Shown here piece by piece: positions 21,431 through 29,867 of a stretch of 39,838 nt of DNA (positions are counted from its first letter, which is position 1; the number at the start of each line of letters is the position of its first letter). The notes under the pieces are model-generated. The model worked only from the letters and a program-made list of their open reading frames with translations, searched no databases and had not been told where the DNA came from. The translations under genes were made by a program, and so were the position numbers. This DNA is from CAYLSV01 sp964386435 (GTDB lineage: Bacteria; Planctomycetota; Phycisphaerae; Tepidisphaerales; Tepidisphaeraceae), in the NCBI GenBank assembly GCA_964386435.1, contig CAYLSV010000032.1, positions 1-39,838 on the forward strand, given 5' to 3'.

Positions 21431-23545
21431 TCATACGATCGTCAGCGTGCCGTCCGGGTTTGTGCGGACGGACTCGATGCCTCGGACGGGCAGGTAGCAC
21501 ATGCGCAGGTTGGTGCTGCCGAACGGCACCAGCTCGATGCTTTCCATCTCGTCGCTCGTCGCCATCGGCGGGTTGGGCAGCATCGGCGTCTGACGGGCCT
21601 TCATGATCACGTCAGGCTCCCAATCCGTCACCCGCACCGCCGGCACGCGAACCCGCCAAGCCGCGTCCTCGAACGGGTGCTTGCTCGCGTCGCGCTCGCC
21701 GCGGACCAGCTCGAGGGCGTCGTCCGGATTCTGCACGTCGAGGACCAAAGCGTAGTTCCACGCCGGTTTCTCCGGGTTTTTCTCCTCGACGGCGAAGTGG
21801 ACGTCCATCTCCTCCTGTCGGATGCACGGCTCGGCCTCGCCGTCGATCGGCTGCCAATCCTCGGGGACGGCGCGAACGAATGTCAGCGGCCCACGCTGCA
21901 CCGCGAAGCCGGGGACGGCCCACCAACTTTCGTCGAACACGTCCAGCTCGAAGCCGATTTCGAACGCGATTTCAACGACGTCGCCCTCGCGGAACTGCCG
22001 GCGGACCGCGGCGAACGAGCCGGGGGCGATGTGGACGTCGGCCGCCTCACCGTTGACGGTGATCGTCGCGCCATGGCACCACGTTGGGATGCGCAGCCGC
22101 AGCGTGACGTCACTGACACTGTCGCCGGCGGCGACGATCCGTGCCGCATCTTCGAAGGGGTACTCTGTTTCGATCCGCAGCGGAAGGGTCGGGTGATCAA
22201 CCTCGCACGCGCCGTACAGCACCACCGCCGGCCCCCCGTCGGCGGCGGTGGCGACGGCGTGGCGGGCGAAGTTCGGAAACGCCCGGCTCGTGTTGCCGTT
22301 GCAGCAGATGTATCGGCAATTGGCCGAGTAGTAGCCGCGGAACCACGCTTGATCCCAGTTGTCCTCGTAAGGCGCGGTGTGCTTGCCGGCGGTGATCTGA
22401 TTGGGGGCGTGGTTGTAGGTGAGGGTGTGGCCGTCCTTGCTGCGCGAGCCGAAGTAGGCGTTGTAGAAACACCGCTCGGCGTCATCCGCGTAGGCGACGT
22501 CGCCGGTGAGCGCCGCGAGCTGGCAGCCGGCGATGGTCCACTCGACGGTGCCGCAATGTTCGGTCCACTTGCGCGGCCCCTTCATGCTGATGAACTCGTT
22601 ACCCGCCGGCACGCCCGACGCCTGCTTGGCCGGGGCGGCGACCTCGTGGTACAGCTTTTCGGCGGCGTCGAGGTACTTGCGGTCGCCCGTCAGCCGGAAG
22701 GTGTCGGCGAAGACGACGACCTGCATGCCGGTGTTCACGACGTGCCGCCGGTAGCCCGAATGCCGACCGGCCAAGACACCGGCGGCGCTGAAGCCGTCCT
22801 GCTCCGAATCCCGCAGGATTTCAAGCGCCGCCTCGCGAATCGTCTCGTCGCCGGTGTGTTCGTAGACGCCGGCCAAGCTGCTGATGATGTTGACCGCGTG
22901 GTCGCTCTGCCAAGCTTGTCCCTCGAGCTTGGGCCGGCTGTACATCTCGCGGAGCATGGCCCCGTCCAGCTCGCGGGCGAACCAGTGCCCGACCTCGCGG
23001 CAGGCCGTCAGCACCCGCCCGTCGTTCGTCGCCTCGTAATCGGCCACAAGCGCGCCCAGCAGCAAGTGCATCGGCCAGATCTCGAAGTAGCCCTTGAAGC
23101 GGTTCTCCGGCAGCGAGCAACCGATGTAACCGTCGGGATCCTGCGAGGCCAGCACCCGCTCGACCCAGGTGCGGCAATCCGTTTCGCTCCGCGTGCCCGG
23201 CAGCAAGTGGCCGAGGCGGACGATGGCGTCGCCGACGTAGCCGGCCGTTTCGGTGTGGCCGTCGGCGCGGTAATCGACGTGCGCCAGCCGCTCCCACGGG
23301 GCGGCGTAATGATCCGCGTCGTTGGTGTCGATCAGGCGACCGAGCCAGCCGTTGGCGACGGTCTCGCCGATCTGCCGCCAAAACCCTTGCGGCCGGATTG
23401 CCCCGGTCGGCAGCAGCGAGAGCGCCCGCCGGCCCGGCAGTTGGGCGGCCGTTGACCCGGCCAGCTCGCGGTGGTGGGTCGTCCCGTTGCCGTGGCCGTT
23501 GGTCGAGGCCAAGCGGCCTGTGGGTCGTGTCGTCGTCGTCAACAT
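21431..23545 (-). CDS. GH127/DUF1680 family beta-L-arabinofuranosidase-like enzyme
   Basis: A 704-residue protein without signal peptide, so probably cytoplasmic. After a low-complexity N-terminus (residues 1-45) the alpha/alpha-barrel begins at GFWRQIGETVANGWLGR. The zinc-cysteine site known from HypBA1 can be traced: Glu329-x-Cys331 in KWTEHCGTVEW and the Cys-Cys pair 414/415 in CRYICCNGNTSR, where one Cys is the nucleophile; Glu317 in AGNEF is a candidate for the other carboxylate. The C-terminal beta-domains have LRLRIPTWCHGATITVNGE and PGFAVQRGPLTFV. It would release terminal beta-L-arabinofuranose or a similar sugar from oligosaccharides; GH146 or other DUF1680 specificities cannot be excluded. 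The promoter upstream shares a 19-bp inverted repeat with the LEPR protein gene. Confidence 0.88.
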   Translation of the reverse strand: MLTTTTRPTGRLASTNGHGNGTTHHRELAGSTAAQLPGRRALSLLPTGAIRPQGFWRQIGETVANGWLGRLIDTNDADHYAAPWERLAHVDYRADGHTETAGYVGDAIVRLGHLLPGTRSETDCRTWVERVLASQDPDGYIGCSLPENRFKGYFEIWPMHLLLGALVADYEATNDGRVLTACREVGHWFARELDGAMLREMYSRPKLEGQAWQSDHAVNIISSLAGVYEHTGDETIREAALEILRDSEQDGFSAAGVLAGRHSGYRRHVVNTGMQVVVFADTFRLTGDRKYLDAAEKLYHEVAAPAKQASGVPAGNEFISMKGPRKWTEHCGTVEWTIAGCQLAALTGDVAYADDAERCFYNAYFGSRSKDGHTLTYNHAPNQITAGKHTAPYEDNWDQAWFRGYYSANCRYICCNGNTSRAFPNFARHAVATAADGGPAVVLYGACEVDHPTLPLRIETEYPFEDAARIVAAGDSVSDVTLRLRIPTWCHGATITVNGEAADVHIAPGSFAAVRRQFREGDVVEIAFEIGFELDVFDESWWAVPGFAVQRGPLTFVRAVPEDWQPIDGEAEPCIRQEEMDVHFAVEEKNPEKPAWNYALVLDVQNPDDALELVRGERDASKHPFEDAAWRVRVPAVRVTDWEPDVIMKARQTPMLPNPPMATSDEMESIELVPFGSTNLRMCYLPVRGIESVRTNPDGTLTIV

Positions 23546-23599
23546 GTCGGGTTCGGGCCGGGATGAGGTTCGGGTGCGGCAAGCCGCCGCTTGCGCTAT

Positions 23600-23618
23600 C
23601 GGGTTGATAGACTACCCG
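23600..23618 (-). promoter_or_regulatory. Inverted repeat overlapping the -10 box (candidate operator, second copy)
   Basis: On the minus strand CGGGTAGTCTATCAACCCG. The arms CGGGT/ACCCG and 9-base spacing are identical to those at 8929-8947, and 14 of 19 positions match that site on the plus strand. It contains the -10 hexamer TAGTCT. Confidence 0.5.
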
Positions 23619-23637
23619 ACAGCGGCGTCGGCGACAA
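23609..23637 (-). promoter_or_regulatory. Putative sigma-70 promoter for the GH127 gene
   Basis: On the minus strand TTGTCG (23637-23632), 17 bases, TAGTCT (23614-23609), about 64 bases before the ATG at 23545. Confidence 0.42.
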
Positions 23638-23659
23638 GCAGAACCCGGTGATGATCGTG

Positions 23660-25559
23660 CTACGGGCTGGCGTGTTGCCCCGCCGCGTGCGCCAGGTCGC
23701 GAATCGGCACGAGGTGGATCGTCCGACCGACCGGCGGTTCGGCCTCGAGCGCGTCGATGACTTCCTGGGCCATTGTGAACGCGTACGAACCGCGGCGGGC
23801 GTTGAGGTCGCGGTCGGGGTCGACGCCCAACCGCACCAGCACGAACGCCGGCTCCCCCGCGGGCACCTGCGCCACGGCCTGCCGCACCTGCTCGGCGGTC
23901 TCAACGGGCGTGGCGTTGGCCGTGCCGACCATGTTGGAGTGAACGCAGCCGTTGCGCGTCGCCCATCGCATTGGTTGGCCGCGGAACCCTTGGTACGCCC
24001 GGAATACGTGGTTGATGCCGAGGTCGGCGAAGCTCCCCATCACGCGGCCGCGACCCGCGTCGAACGGGCCGAAGTAGTTGGCAATGCGCAGCGAACCGTT
24101 GGCGTGGTCGAGGTAGTGGGCCAGTTGCCGCCGCCAGCCCGCCTCGCCCTCGGCGGTGTTGCCGGCGCCGCCGTCGTTCATGCTGACGACGAGGTCGATC
24201 GGCCCGCCGGCCTGCTCGGTGTGCCACGCGTAGAGCGTGGGGAAAAGGTCGATCCAGTACGGGTTGACCTTGATCGCCATCGGCAGCTCGCCGCGGGCCG
24301 GGTCGGTGAGCAGCGACGAGAGCGACACGGCGTATGCGAAGTCGATGGCGTCGCCGTCGTTGCCGTGGAACGCCAGGTACAACCCGTCCGCCACGACGTC
24401 GATCTCAGCCGGTTCGTCGGCCGGCTGCATTTCTTCAGCAGGAGCTTCCGTTTCCGCGGGAGCGTCTTCCGCGGGAGTGTCTTCAGTAGGTTGTTCTTCC
24501 ACCACCGGAGGCTGCTCGGCTTCCATGGGTTCGTCCGCAGGCGTCTCCGGAGCTGGTTCTTCAGCAGGCGTCTCCGGAGCNNNNNNNNNNTTCGTCGGCC
24601 GTTTTGAAGTCGCTTGGCACCGTCGGGATCGACGACGTGACTGAGACGTTCGGCACGTGGCCGTTGACGACGGTGTAGCCCAGTTCCTGGATGTGCGGGA
24701 TCAAATGCGGCATCTCGCTGTCGCCGAACGTGACGGTGCCCGGCGGGTACAACCCTGGCCGCAGCAGCTCACCGACAAGCTCCGCCTCGTCGTCGGCCTC
24801 GCGGTCGTCGAGCAGGTAGGTGAACGCCCCGACGGCGACGAAGTAATCGTTCATCACCGCCGGCACGCTGTAGAACGACAGCAGCCTGTCCGTCCGCCGA
24901 GGGTGGTCGGCGTAGCGCTCCAGCGACCAGCGGAACGCCTGCTTGTTGTCCATTTCCCGCAAGTCGGCCAGCACCGGCAAGTCGTGCCCCTGCCGCTTCA
25001 TCCAGGCGTGCATCGCATCCGTGACCGGCAGCGCATCGTCGAAGGTCGCGGCGTTGACGCCGGCGGCGTGGGCGCCGCGCTTGAGCGGCTGCATGCCGCT
25101 TGGCACCAAGGACACGCCGCTGAGCAAATCGGCGTGGTTTTCAAGCATCCAGCCAAGGACCGGATACCGGCCGCCGTCGGACAAATCGACTTCCTCCGCG
25201 ACGGGGAACGGCACCAGCTCATCGAGGGCGAAATCGGCCGGGTTGCCCGCCCCAGGCCGCGAGGCGTTGCCCGCCGAGCGGCCCTCATCGACCTCCGGCC
25301 GCCAGAAGATGCGGACCGGCATGTTGTGCAACCAAATCTTGCGCGGCGTGTCCCGATTGATAATGCCTTGGAAGCACGTGATCGCACTGACCCGCGGCAA
25401 GTCCCGGCCGCCGGCGTCCTTCACGACGGCGAAGTCGAGCTTCACCAGTTCCCGCGTCGGCGACGCCTTGGGCAGCAGCGGCTGGTACTCGGCCCCCCGC
25501 GCCGATGTCGGCAGGAGCAAGGCCGGGATGAGCAGGGACAAGAATCCGAGGAACCGCAT
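23660..25559 (-). CDS. Secreted GxGYxYP-like protein (paralog 3), interrupted by an assembly gap
   Basis: One gene split by ten N. The N-terminal part (25559 to 24591) has a Sec signal MRFLGFLSLLIPALLLPTSA, then YQPLLPKASPTRELVKLDF, AITCFQGIINR and NMPVRIFWRPEVDE. The C-terminal part resumes in another frame with an acidic Pro/Ala/Glu linker (PAEEPAPETPADEP and similar), followed by GLYLAFHGNDGDAIDF, MAIKVNPYWIDLFP and DLVVSMNDGG, the changed signature of this family, and ends near 23660. Both halves align with paralog 2 in the same order, so a single gene is far more likely than two. The linker sits exactly where paralogs 1 and 2 have only about 15 residues between their domains. The true length is unknown. 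It is divergent from the sulfatase at 25681. Confidence 0.72.
24452..24481. repeat. Two 15-base tandem repeats in the acidic linker
   Basis: TTCCGCGGGAGCGTC at 24452-24466 is followed by a copy with one change (24467-24481). The repeats keep the reading frame and encode part of the Pro/Ala/Glu linker of GxGYxYP-3. Confidence 0.7.
24541..24580. repeat. 27-base tandem repeat running into the assembly gap
   Basis: A full 27-base unit (24541-24567, starting GCGTCTCCGGAGC) is followed by the first 13 bases of a second copy (24568-24580) before the N run. It encodes the 9-residue unit APETPAEEP on the minus strand. More copies are probably hidden in the gap. Confidence 0.85.
24581..24590. other. 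Assembly gap (10 N)
   Basis: Ten N inside the coding sequence of GxGYxYP-3. The flanking reading frames are out of register by one base if the gap is taken as ten, so the number is a placeholder; the real missing length should be a multiple of three. Confidence 0.98.
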
Positions 25560-25569
25560 CGAGAACAGC

Positions 25570-25598
25570 TTGCCATGTTCTTCGCATTATGGCAATAT
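25570..25598 (+). promoter_or_regulatory. Putative promoter with inverted repeat upstream of the large sulfatase-GH operon
   Basis: TTGCCA (25570-25575) and CAATAT (25593-25598) are 17 bases apart. The perfect inverted repeat TTGCCAT/ATGGCAA with a 12-base centre (25570-25595) spans the same ground, between the divergent GxGYxYP-3 gene and the sulfatase at 25681. A regulator bound here could control both. Confidence 0.4.
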
Positions 25599-25680
25599 GC
25601 TAACCCATAGTGCCAGACGGCCGATTCGTGCGGACGAGGCGGGTGGTTGGCCGAAGTGTCCTTTTGCGTCGAGTCGAATC

Positions 25681-27165
25681 ATGCGTTTGCGAAACCTTCT
25701 CGCCGGCCTGACCGTGTCCACCACCGTCTGCGCCGGCACCGTCGTGGCGGCCGAGCCGGAGCGGCCCAACGTCATCGTCATCATGGCCGACGACTTCGGC
25801 CAGGAGCTGCTCGGGTCCTACGGCGGCGAGACCTATGAGACGCCCCACCTCGACCGGTTGGCCGAGCAGGGAGCGCGTTTTGAGGTTGCCGTCTCCGGAC
25901 CGATCTGCACGCCGTCGCGGGTGCAGCTGATGACCGGCAAGTACAACCACCGCAACTACGAGAAGTTCTCGTTCTTCCCGCCCGCCGCCAGCGCCGACAG
26001 CTTCGCGTTCCCGATGAAGCAGGCCGGCTACCGCACGGCCCTGATCGGCAAGTGGCAGCTCGGCCGCACCTCGCCGGACGAACTCGGCTTCGATGAGTGG
26101 GCGATCCAGACCTCCAGCGGCGCGGCAACGCTGTACTGGGGCTCGACGCTCGACGTCAACGGCGAGACGCTGAAGCTGCCGGACGAGCAGTACGCACCGG
26201 ACTACTACAGCGGGCAGATCATCGAGTTCATCCAGCAAGACGACGAGGAGCCGTTTTTCGTTTACTACCCGATGCGGCTGACGCACGCGCCGTTCGCCAG
26301 CACGCCGAACAACGACGCGATCGAGCCGAATCCGAAAGGGCCTGACGCCGACAAGTATTTCCCGGACATGGTCGAGTACACCGACGAGGTGATCGGCCGG
26401 ATCATGGCGGCGCTGGAGGAACAGGGCGAGGCGGAGAACACGGTCATCATGTTCACCGCCGACAACGGCACGCCCGGCCGGATCAGGTCGATGGCCAACG
26501 GCGTCGAGGTCCGCGGCGGCAAGGGCGGCATGGACGACTTGGGGACGAACGTCCCGCTGCTAGTCCATTGGCCGGCGCAGATCGAGCCGGGCACGGTGGT
26601 GACGACGCCGACGGATCACACCGACATTCGGGCGACCATGGTCGAGCTGGCCGGGCAGCCGGCGAGTGACGAGTTCGACGGGGTGAGTCTTCTTCCGGCG
26701 TTGTTGGACGAAGAAGGCGAGCGGCGGGACTGGGCGTTCAACGTCTTCATGGGCCGGCTGGAGGCCAACCGCAACATCGGGCTCATCATGAAGCGCGGCA
26801 GCTACTTCGCCCGAAACGAGCGGTACGCCCTGGACGATCGCGGCGACTTGTTCGACCTCGATGCCGACCCCCGGCAGAAGAACCCACTGCCGGCCGAGGA
26901 AGACGACGAGGACCGCGCGGCGGTTCGCGCGGCACTCCAGGCGGCCATCGAGGAGACGGGCGTGACCGAGGCGACGCTGCTGGAACTCACGCCGCGGGAT
27001 CGGGAGATTTCCGCCGAGTACAACGCGCTGAAGGACAACGACAAGGTCACGGACGATGTGATCCGGGCGCTGAATCAAATAGCGATGATCCGTAACAAGC
27101 GGGCGCTGACCGAGGCGGATTGGGAGAAGATCGACGCCATTTGGGCCGACGCGCAGCCGGAGTGA
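25681..27165 (+). CDS. Secreted sulfatase (S1 type), CTPSR
   Basis: A 494-residue sulfatase with a Sec signal (MRLRNLLAGLTVSTTVCAGT then VVAAE). Metal motif VIVIMADDFGQELLGSYGG, formylglycine site Cys76 in C-T-P-S-R, then LMTGKYNHRNYEKFSFFPP, ALIGKWQLG and VIMFTADNGTPG. The frame is open far upstream, but only this ATG gives a signal peptide. The C-terminal 90 residues (from about 405, after DLDADPRQKNPL) are an unusual helical tail, rich in Glu/Ala, ending LTEADWEKIDAIWADAQPE. The sulfatase at 35005 shares the MTGKYxHRNYE segment and a similar tail, so the two are close paralogs at either end of one operon. It is the first gene of the run 25681-37810. Confidence 0.92.
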   Translation: MRLRNLLAGLTVSTTVCAGTVVAAEPERPNVIVIMADDFGQELLGSYGGETYETPHLDRLAEQGARFEVAVSGPICTPSRVQLMTGKYNHRNYEKFSFFPPAASADSFAFPMKQAGYRTALIGKWQLGRTSPDELGFDEWAIQTSSGAATLYWGSTLDVNGETLKLPDEQYAPDYYSGQIIEFIQQDDEEPFFVYYPMRLTHAPFASTPNNDAIEPNPKGPDADKYFPDMVEYTDEVIGRIMAALEEQGEAENTVIMFTADNGTPGRIRSMANGVEVRGGKGGMDDLGTNVPLLVHWPAQIEPGTVVTTPTDHTDIRATMVELAGQPASDEFDGVSLLPALLDEEGERRDWAFNVFMGRLEANRNIGLIMKRGSYFARNERYALDDRGDLFDLDADPRQKNPLPAEEDDEDRAAVRAALQAAIEETGVTEATLLELTPRDREISAEYNALKDNDKVTDDVIRALNQIAMIRNKRALTEADWEKIDAIWADAQPE

Positions 27166-27194
27166 CATCGGCGGGCATTGAGGAGGAACGAACC

Positions 27195-29837
27195 GTGAAG
27201 AAACGAATCCTTGTGAACATCATGGCGGCGATCAGCTTGTCGGCGGCGACTCAAGCCGTGGCCCAGGAGGCGCGGCCGGTAATGGGACACGACCCGGCGA
27301 ACTCGGCTCTGCACCGCTGGCAGCAGAAGCCGGTGCTGGAACGGTTGCTGCTGGACGACATGGAGGGCGACGTCTCGGCGTTCAGCCACGTCAACGACGG
27401 CTCCGTGGAGTTGAGCCGCGAGAGGGCGCACGGCGGCGAGCAGTCGCTGAAGCTCACGCTGCCGCTGCTCGTGGTCGACCCGGACACCGACTACGCCAAG
27501 GGCACCGGTAGTCTGGGATTCGGCGGCATCAAGATCGGCACGCAGGACGTCGACTGGAGCCGCTACAACCGCGTCTCCGCCTGGATTTACGCCGAGGCAC
27601 CGGCACTGCGCGACATCAACATTGACGTCGTCGCCGCCACGTCGGCCGATTCCTACCGCTTCCGGCCCAAGCACAGCGTGGCCATCCCGACGGGCGAGTG
27701 GGTGCAGGTGGTGTGGGAGATCGAGGACGTGCCTCGGGAAACGATCCGCGAGCTCGCCTTCCACTACGGCATGTCGGGCCGCGATCCGGGGGGCGACGAG
27801 TTCGTCTTCTACTTCGACGACATTGAGCTCCAACAAGTCGAACCCGACCACGTCCGCGGCTGGGAGGTTCGGCCCGGCGCGTTCGCCTACAGCCACAGCG
27901 GCTACCTGCCCACCTCACCGAAGCAGGCGCTGGCGAGCGGGCTGGATGCCGAGAAGTTCCTGGTTTTGGGCGAAGATGGTGCCGTCGCGTTCGAGGGGCC
28001 GGTGGAGGATGTCGAGTCGGACCTCGGGCAGTTTCAGCGGCTCGACTTCTCGGAGCTGACCGAGCCGGGCACGTATCGGATCACCGCCGGCGACGTCACC
28101 TCGCGGCCGTTCCCGATCGGCGAGGACGTGTGGGACGCCAGCGTCGAGAAAGTAATCAATTCGTTCTACCACCTCCGCTGCGGTTACGCCGTGCCGGGGG
28201 TTCACGGGGTGTGCCACAAGGACATTTGGGTCGAACACGAGGGCGAGCGGATTCAGGGGGCGATGGGCGCCTGGCATGATGCCGGCGACCTGACCGTGCC
28301 CGGCGATCGGTGTGCCGACGCGGCATACGCGCTGCTCGACCTGTACGCCACGCTGCGGGACATCGAGGGCAAGGAGCGGCTCGCCGAGCTGGCACGGGAC
28401 GAAGCCATCTGGGGCCTGAAGTGGATGCTGCGGACCTCGTTCCGCAACGGCTGGCGCGGCTTCGGCGGCAAGCTGGGCTTTTACACCGACAACGAGCCGG
28501 ACACGTTCGACGACGTCTATTGGAAGGCGTCGCAGTCGCCCAAGGACTTCTTCCTCTACGCCGCCGTTGAGGCACGGGCGGCTTACCTGCTGGCGGACAG
28601 CCACCCCGAGCTGGCCGAGCAGGCGCGGGAGATGGCGATCGAGGATTACGGCTTCGCCATCGCCCGGTTCCGGGACAAGAACGGCCGGTTCTACGGGTCG
28701 AAGGACATCTCGGCCGCCGGGGCTTGCGTCATGGCGGCGATGGAGCTGCACACGCTGACCGGCGACAAGCAGTACGCCGAGGATGCCGCGCTCATCGCCG
28801 ACCGGCTCATCGGCAACCAGGTGCAGACGGTGCCCGACGGCATGACCGACCCGGTCGTCGGCCACTACACGCAGAACTTCCGCCGCGAACGCAAGATCCG
28901 CAACTTCGGCCACCAGTCGGAGGATCACTTCGTCGTCCTGCCGCTCGCCATGCTCTGCGAGCGGTTGCCGAACCACCCCGACTGGATGAAGTGGTACGAG
29001 GCGCTCACCCTCTCGGCAACTTACCACCAGGCGAAACTGACGACCTACACCGGGCCGTACCACTACGTCGCCAACGGCGTGTATGACGCGAAGTACTGGG
29101 CCGAGGTCGAGCCGCAATTCGTTGAGGTGGTGGACTACCTGAAGGAGGGCACGCCCATCGGCGGCGACTACTTCGTCCGCGTCTTCACGCCCATGGTCGA
29201 CTGGCACTTCCGCGGCAACACCGGCACCGCGCTGACGCAGACCAAGATGATGAGCCGCGCCGGCCGACTCATCGACGACGACCAACTCGACGATCTCGTC
29301 CAGCGGCAACTGCACTGGACGGTGGGCATGAACCCGTTCAGCAGCTCGCTGATGTGGGGCGAGGGGTACGACTACACGCCCTACTACACCGCCCAATCCG
29401 GCGACATCGTCGGGGCGCTGCCGGTGGGCATCAAGGCGTTTCTCAAGGAAGATCAACCGTATTGGTCGCCGACGTCGACGTGGAACTACAAGGAGGTCTG
29501 GATTCATCCGACAGCCATGTGGCTCTGGACGATGGCCGACGTTTACCGGCAGCCGGCGGACTCGCCGCTGGACCTTCAGGTCAGTGCTGAGGAATCCGGC
29601 GAGAACCGGCGGAAGCTGACCGCAACCCTGCGAGTCACGGAGGCCGGGACATACCGCTTCAAGCTGCACACCGCAAACCTTGCCGCCGAGCAGAACGAGG
29701 TGACCGTCGATTTGGAGGCCGGGGTCCCAATAACACTCGATTGGCAGGTGGACGTCGAGGCCGACGACCGGCCGTGGATCGCCGTCTTGCGATCGCTGGA
29801 CCATTCCCACGTCCACGCTCAAGCGACAGGCTGGTGA
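27195..29837 (+). CDS. GH9 family glycoside hydrolase with N-terminal carbohydrate-binding-like and CelD-N Ig-like domains
   Basis: An 880-residue secreted enzyme. GTG start at 27195 with AGGAGG eight bases upstream, then a Sec signal (KKRILVNIMAAISLSAATQA). Residues about 35-215 form a jelly-roll module (LLLDDMEGDVSAFSHVNDGS, YNRVSAWIYAEAP, FVFYFDDIELQQV) like a carbohydrate-binding domain. An Ig-like CelD-N domain follows (GYLPTSPKQALASGLDAEKF). The GH9 barrel starts near residue 330 with FYHLRCGYAVP. The paired aspartates are Asp362 and Asp365 in AWHDAGD, and Glu767 in NYKEVWIHPTAMWLWTMADV fits the general acid. A C-terminal beta-domain of about 90 residues ends the protein. GH9 enzymes are mostly endo- or exo-beta-1,4-glucanases, but exo-glucosaminidase and other uses exist. 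It follows the sulfatase by 29 bases. Confidence 0.88.
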   Translation: MKKRILVNIMAAISLSAATQAVAQEARPVMGHDPANSALHRWQQKPVLERLLLDDMEGDVSAFSHVNDGSVELSRERAHGGEQSLKLTLPLLVVDPDTDYAKGTGSLGFGGIKIGTQDVDWSRYNRVSAWIYAEAPALRDINIDVVAATSADSYRFRPKHSVAIPTGEWVQVVWEIEDVPRETIRELAFHYGMSGRDPGGDEFVFYFDDIELQQVEPDHVRGWEVRPGAFAYSHSGYLPTSPKQALASGLDAEKFLVLGEDGAVAFEGPVEDVESDLGQFQRLDFSELTEPGTYRITAGDVTSRPFPIGEDVWDASVEKVINSFYHLRCGYAVPGVHGVCHKDIWVEHEGERIQGAMGAWHDAGDLTVPGDRCADAAYALLDLYATLRDIEGKERLAELARDEAIWGLKWMLRTSFRNGWRGFGGKLGFYTDNEPDTFDDVYWKASQSPKDFFLYAAVEARAAYLLADSHPELAEQAREMAIEDYGFAIARFRDKNGRFYGSKDISAAGACVMAAMELHTLTGDKQYAEDAALIADRLIGNQVQTVPDGMTDPVVGHYTQNFRRERKIRNFGHQSEDHFVVLPLAMLCERLPNHPDWMKWYEALTLSATYHQAKLTTYTGPYHYVANGVYDAKYWAEVEPQFVEVVDYLKEGTPIGGDYFVRVFTPMVDWHFRGNTGTALTQTKMMSRAGRLIDDDQLDDLVQRQLHWTVGMNPFSSSLMWGEGYDYTPYYTAQSGDIVGALPVGIKAFLKEDQPYWSPTSTWNYKEVWIHPTAMWLWTMADVYRQPADSPLDLQVSAEESGENRRKLTATLRVTEAGTYRFKLHTANLAAEQNEVTVDLEAGVPITLDWQVDVEADDRPWIAVLRSLDHSHVHAQATGW

Positions 29838-29867
29838 TCACGCTTCATCGAACAACCGGGCTTCCCA

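Noticed and set aside
21047..23455. An 802-codon plus-strand open frame across GH127
   Set aside because: Antisense artefact; the minus strand has the cysteine site of GH127.
24561..25559. Treating the two sides of the N gap as separate genes or a pseudogene
   Set aside because: Both parts align in order with paralogs 1 and 2, and the frame change is explained by an arbitrary gap size in a repeat.
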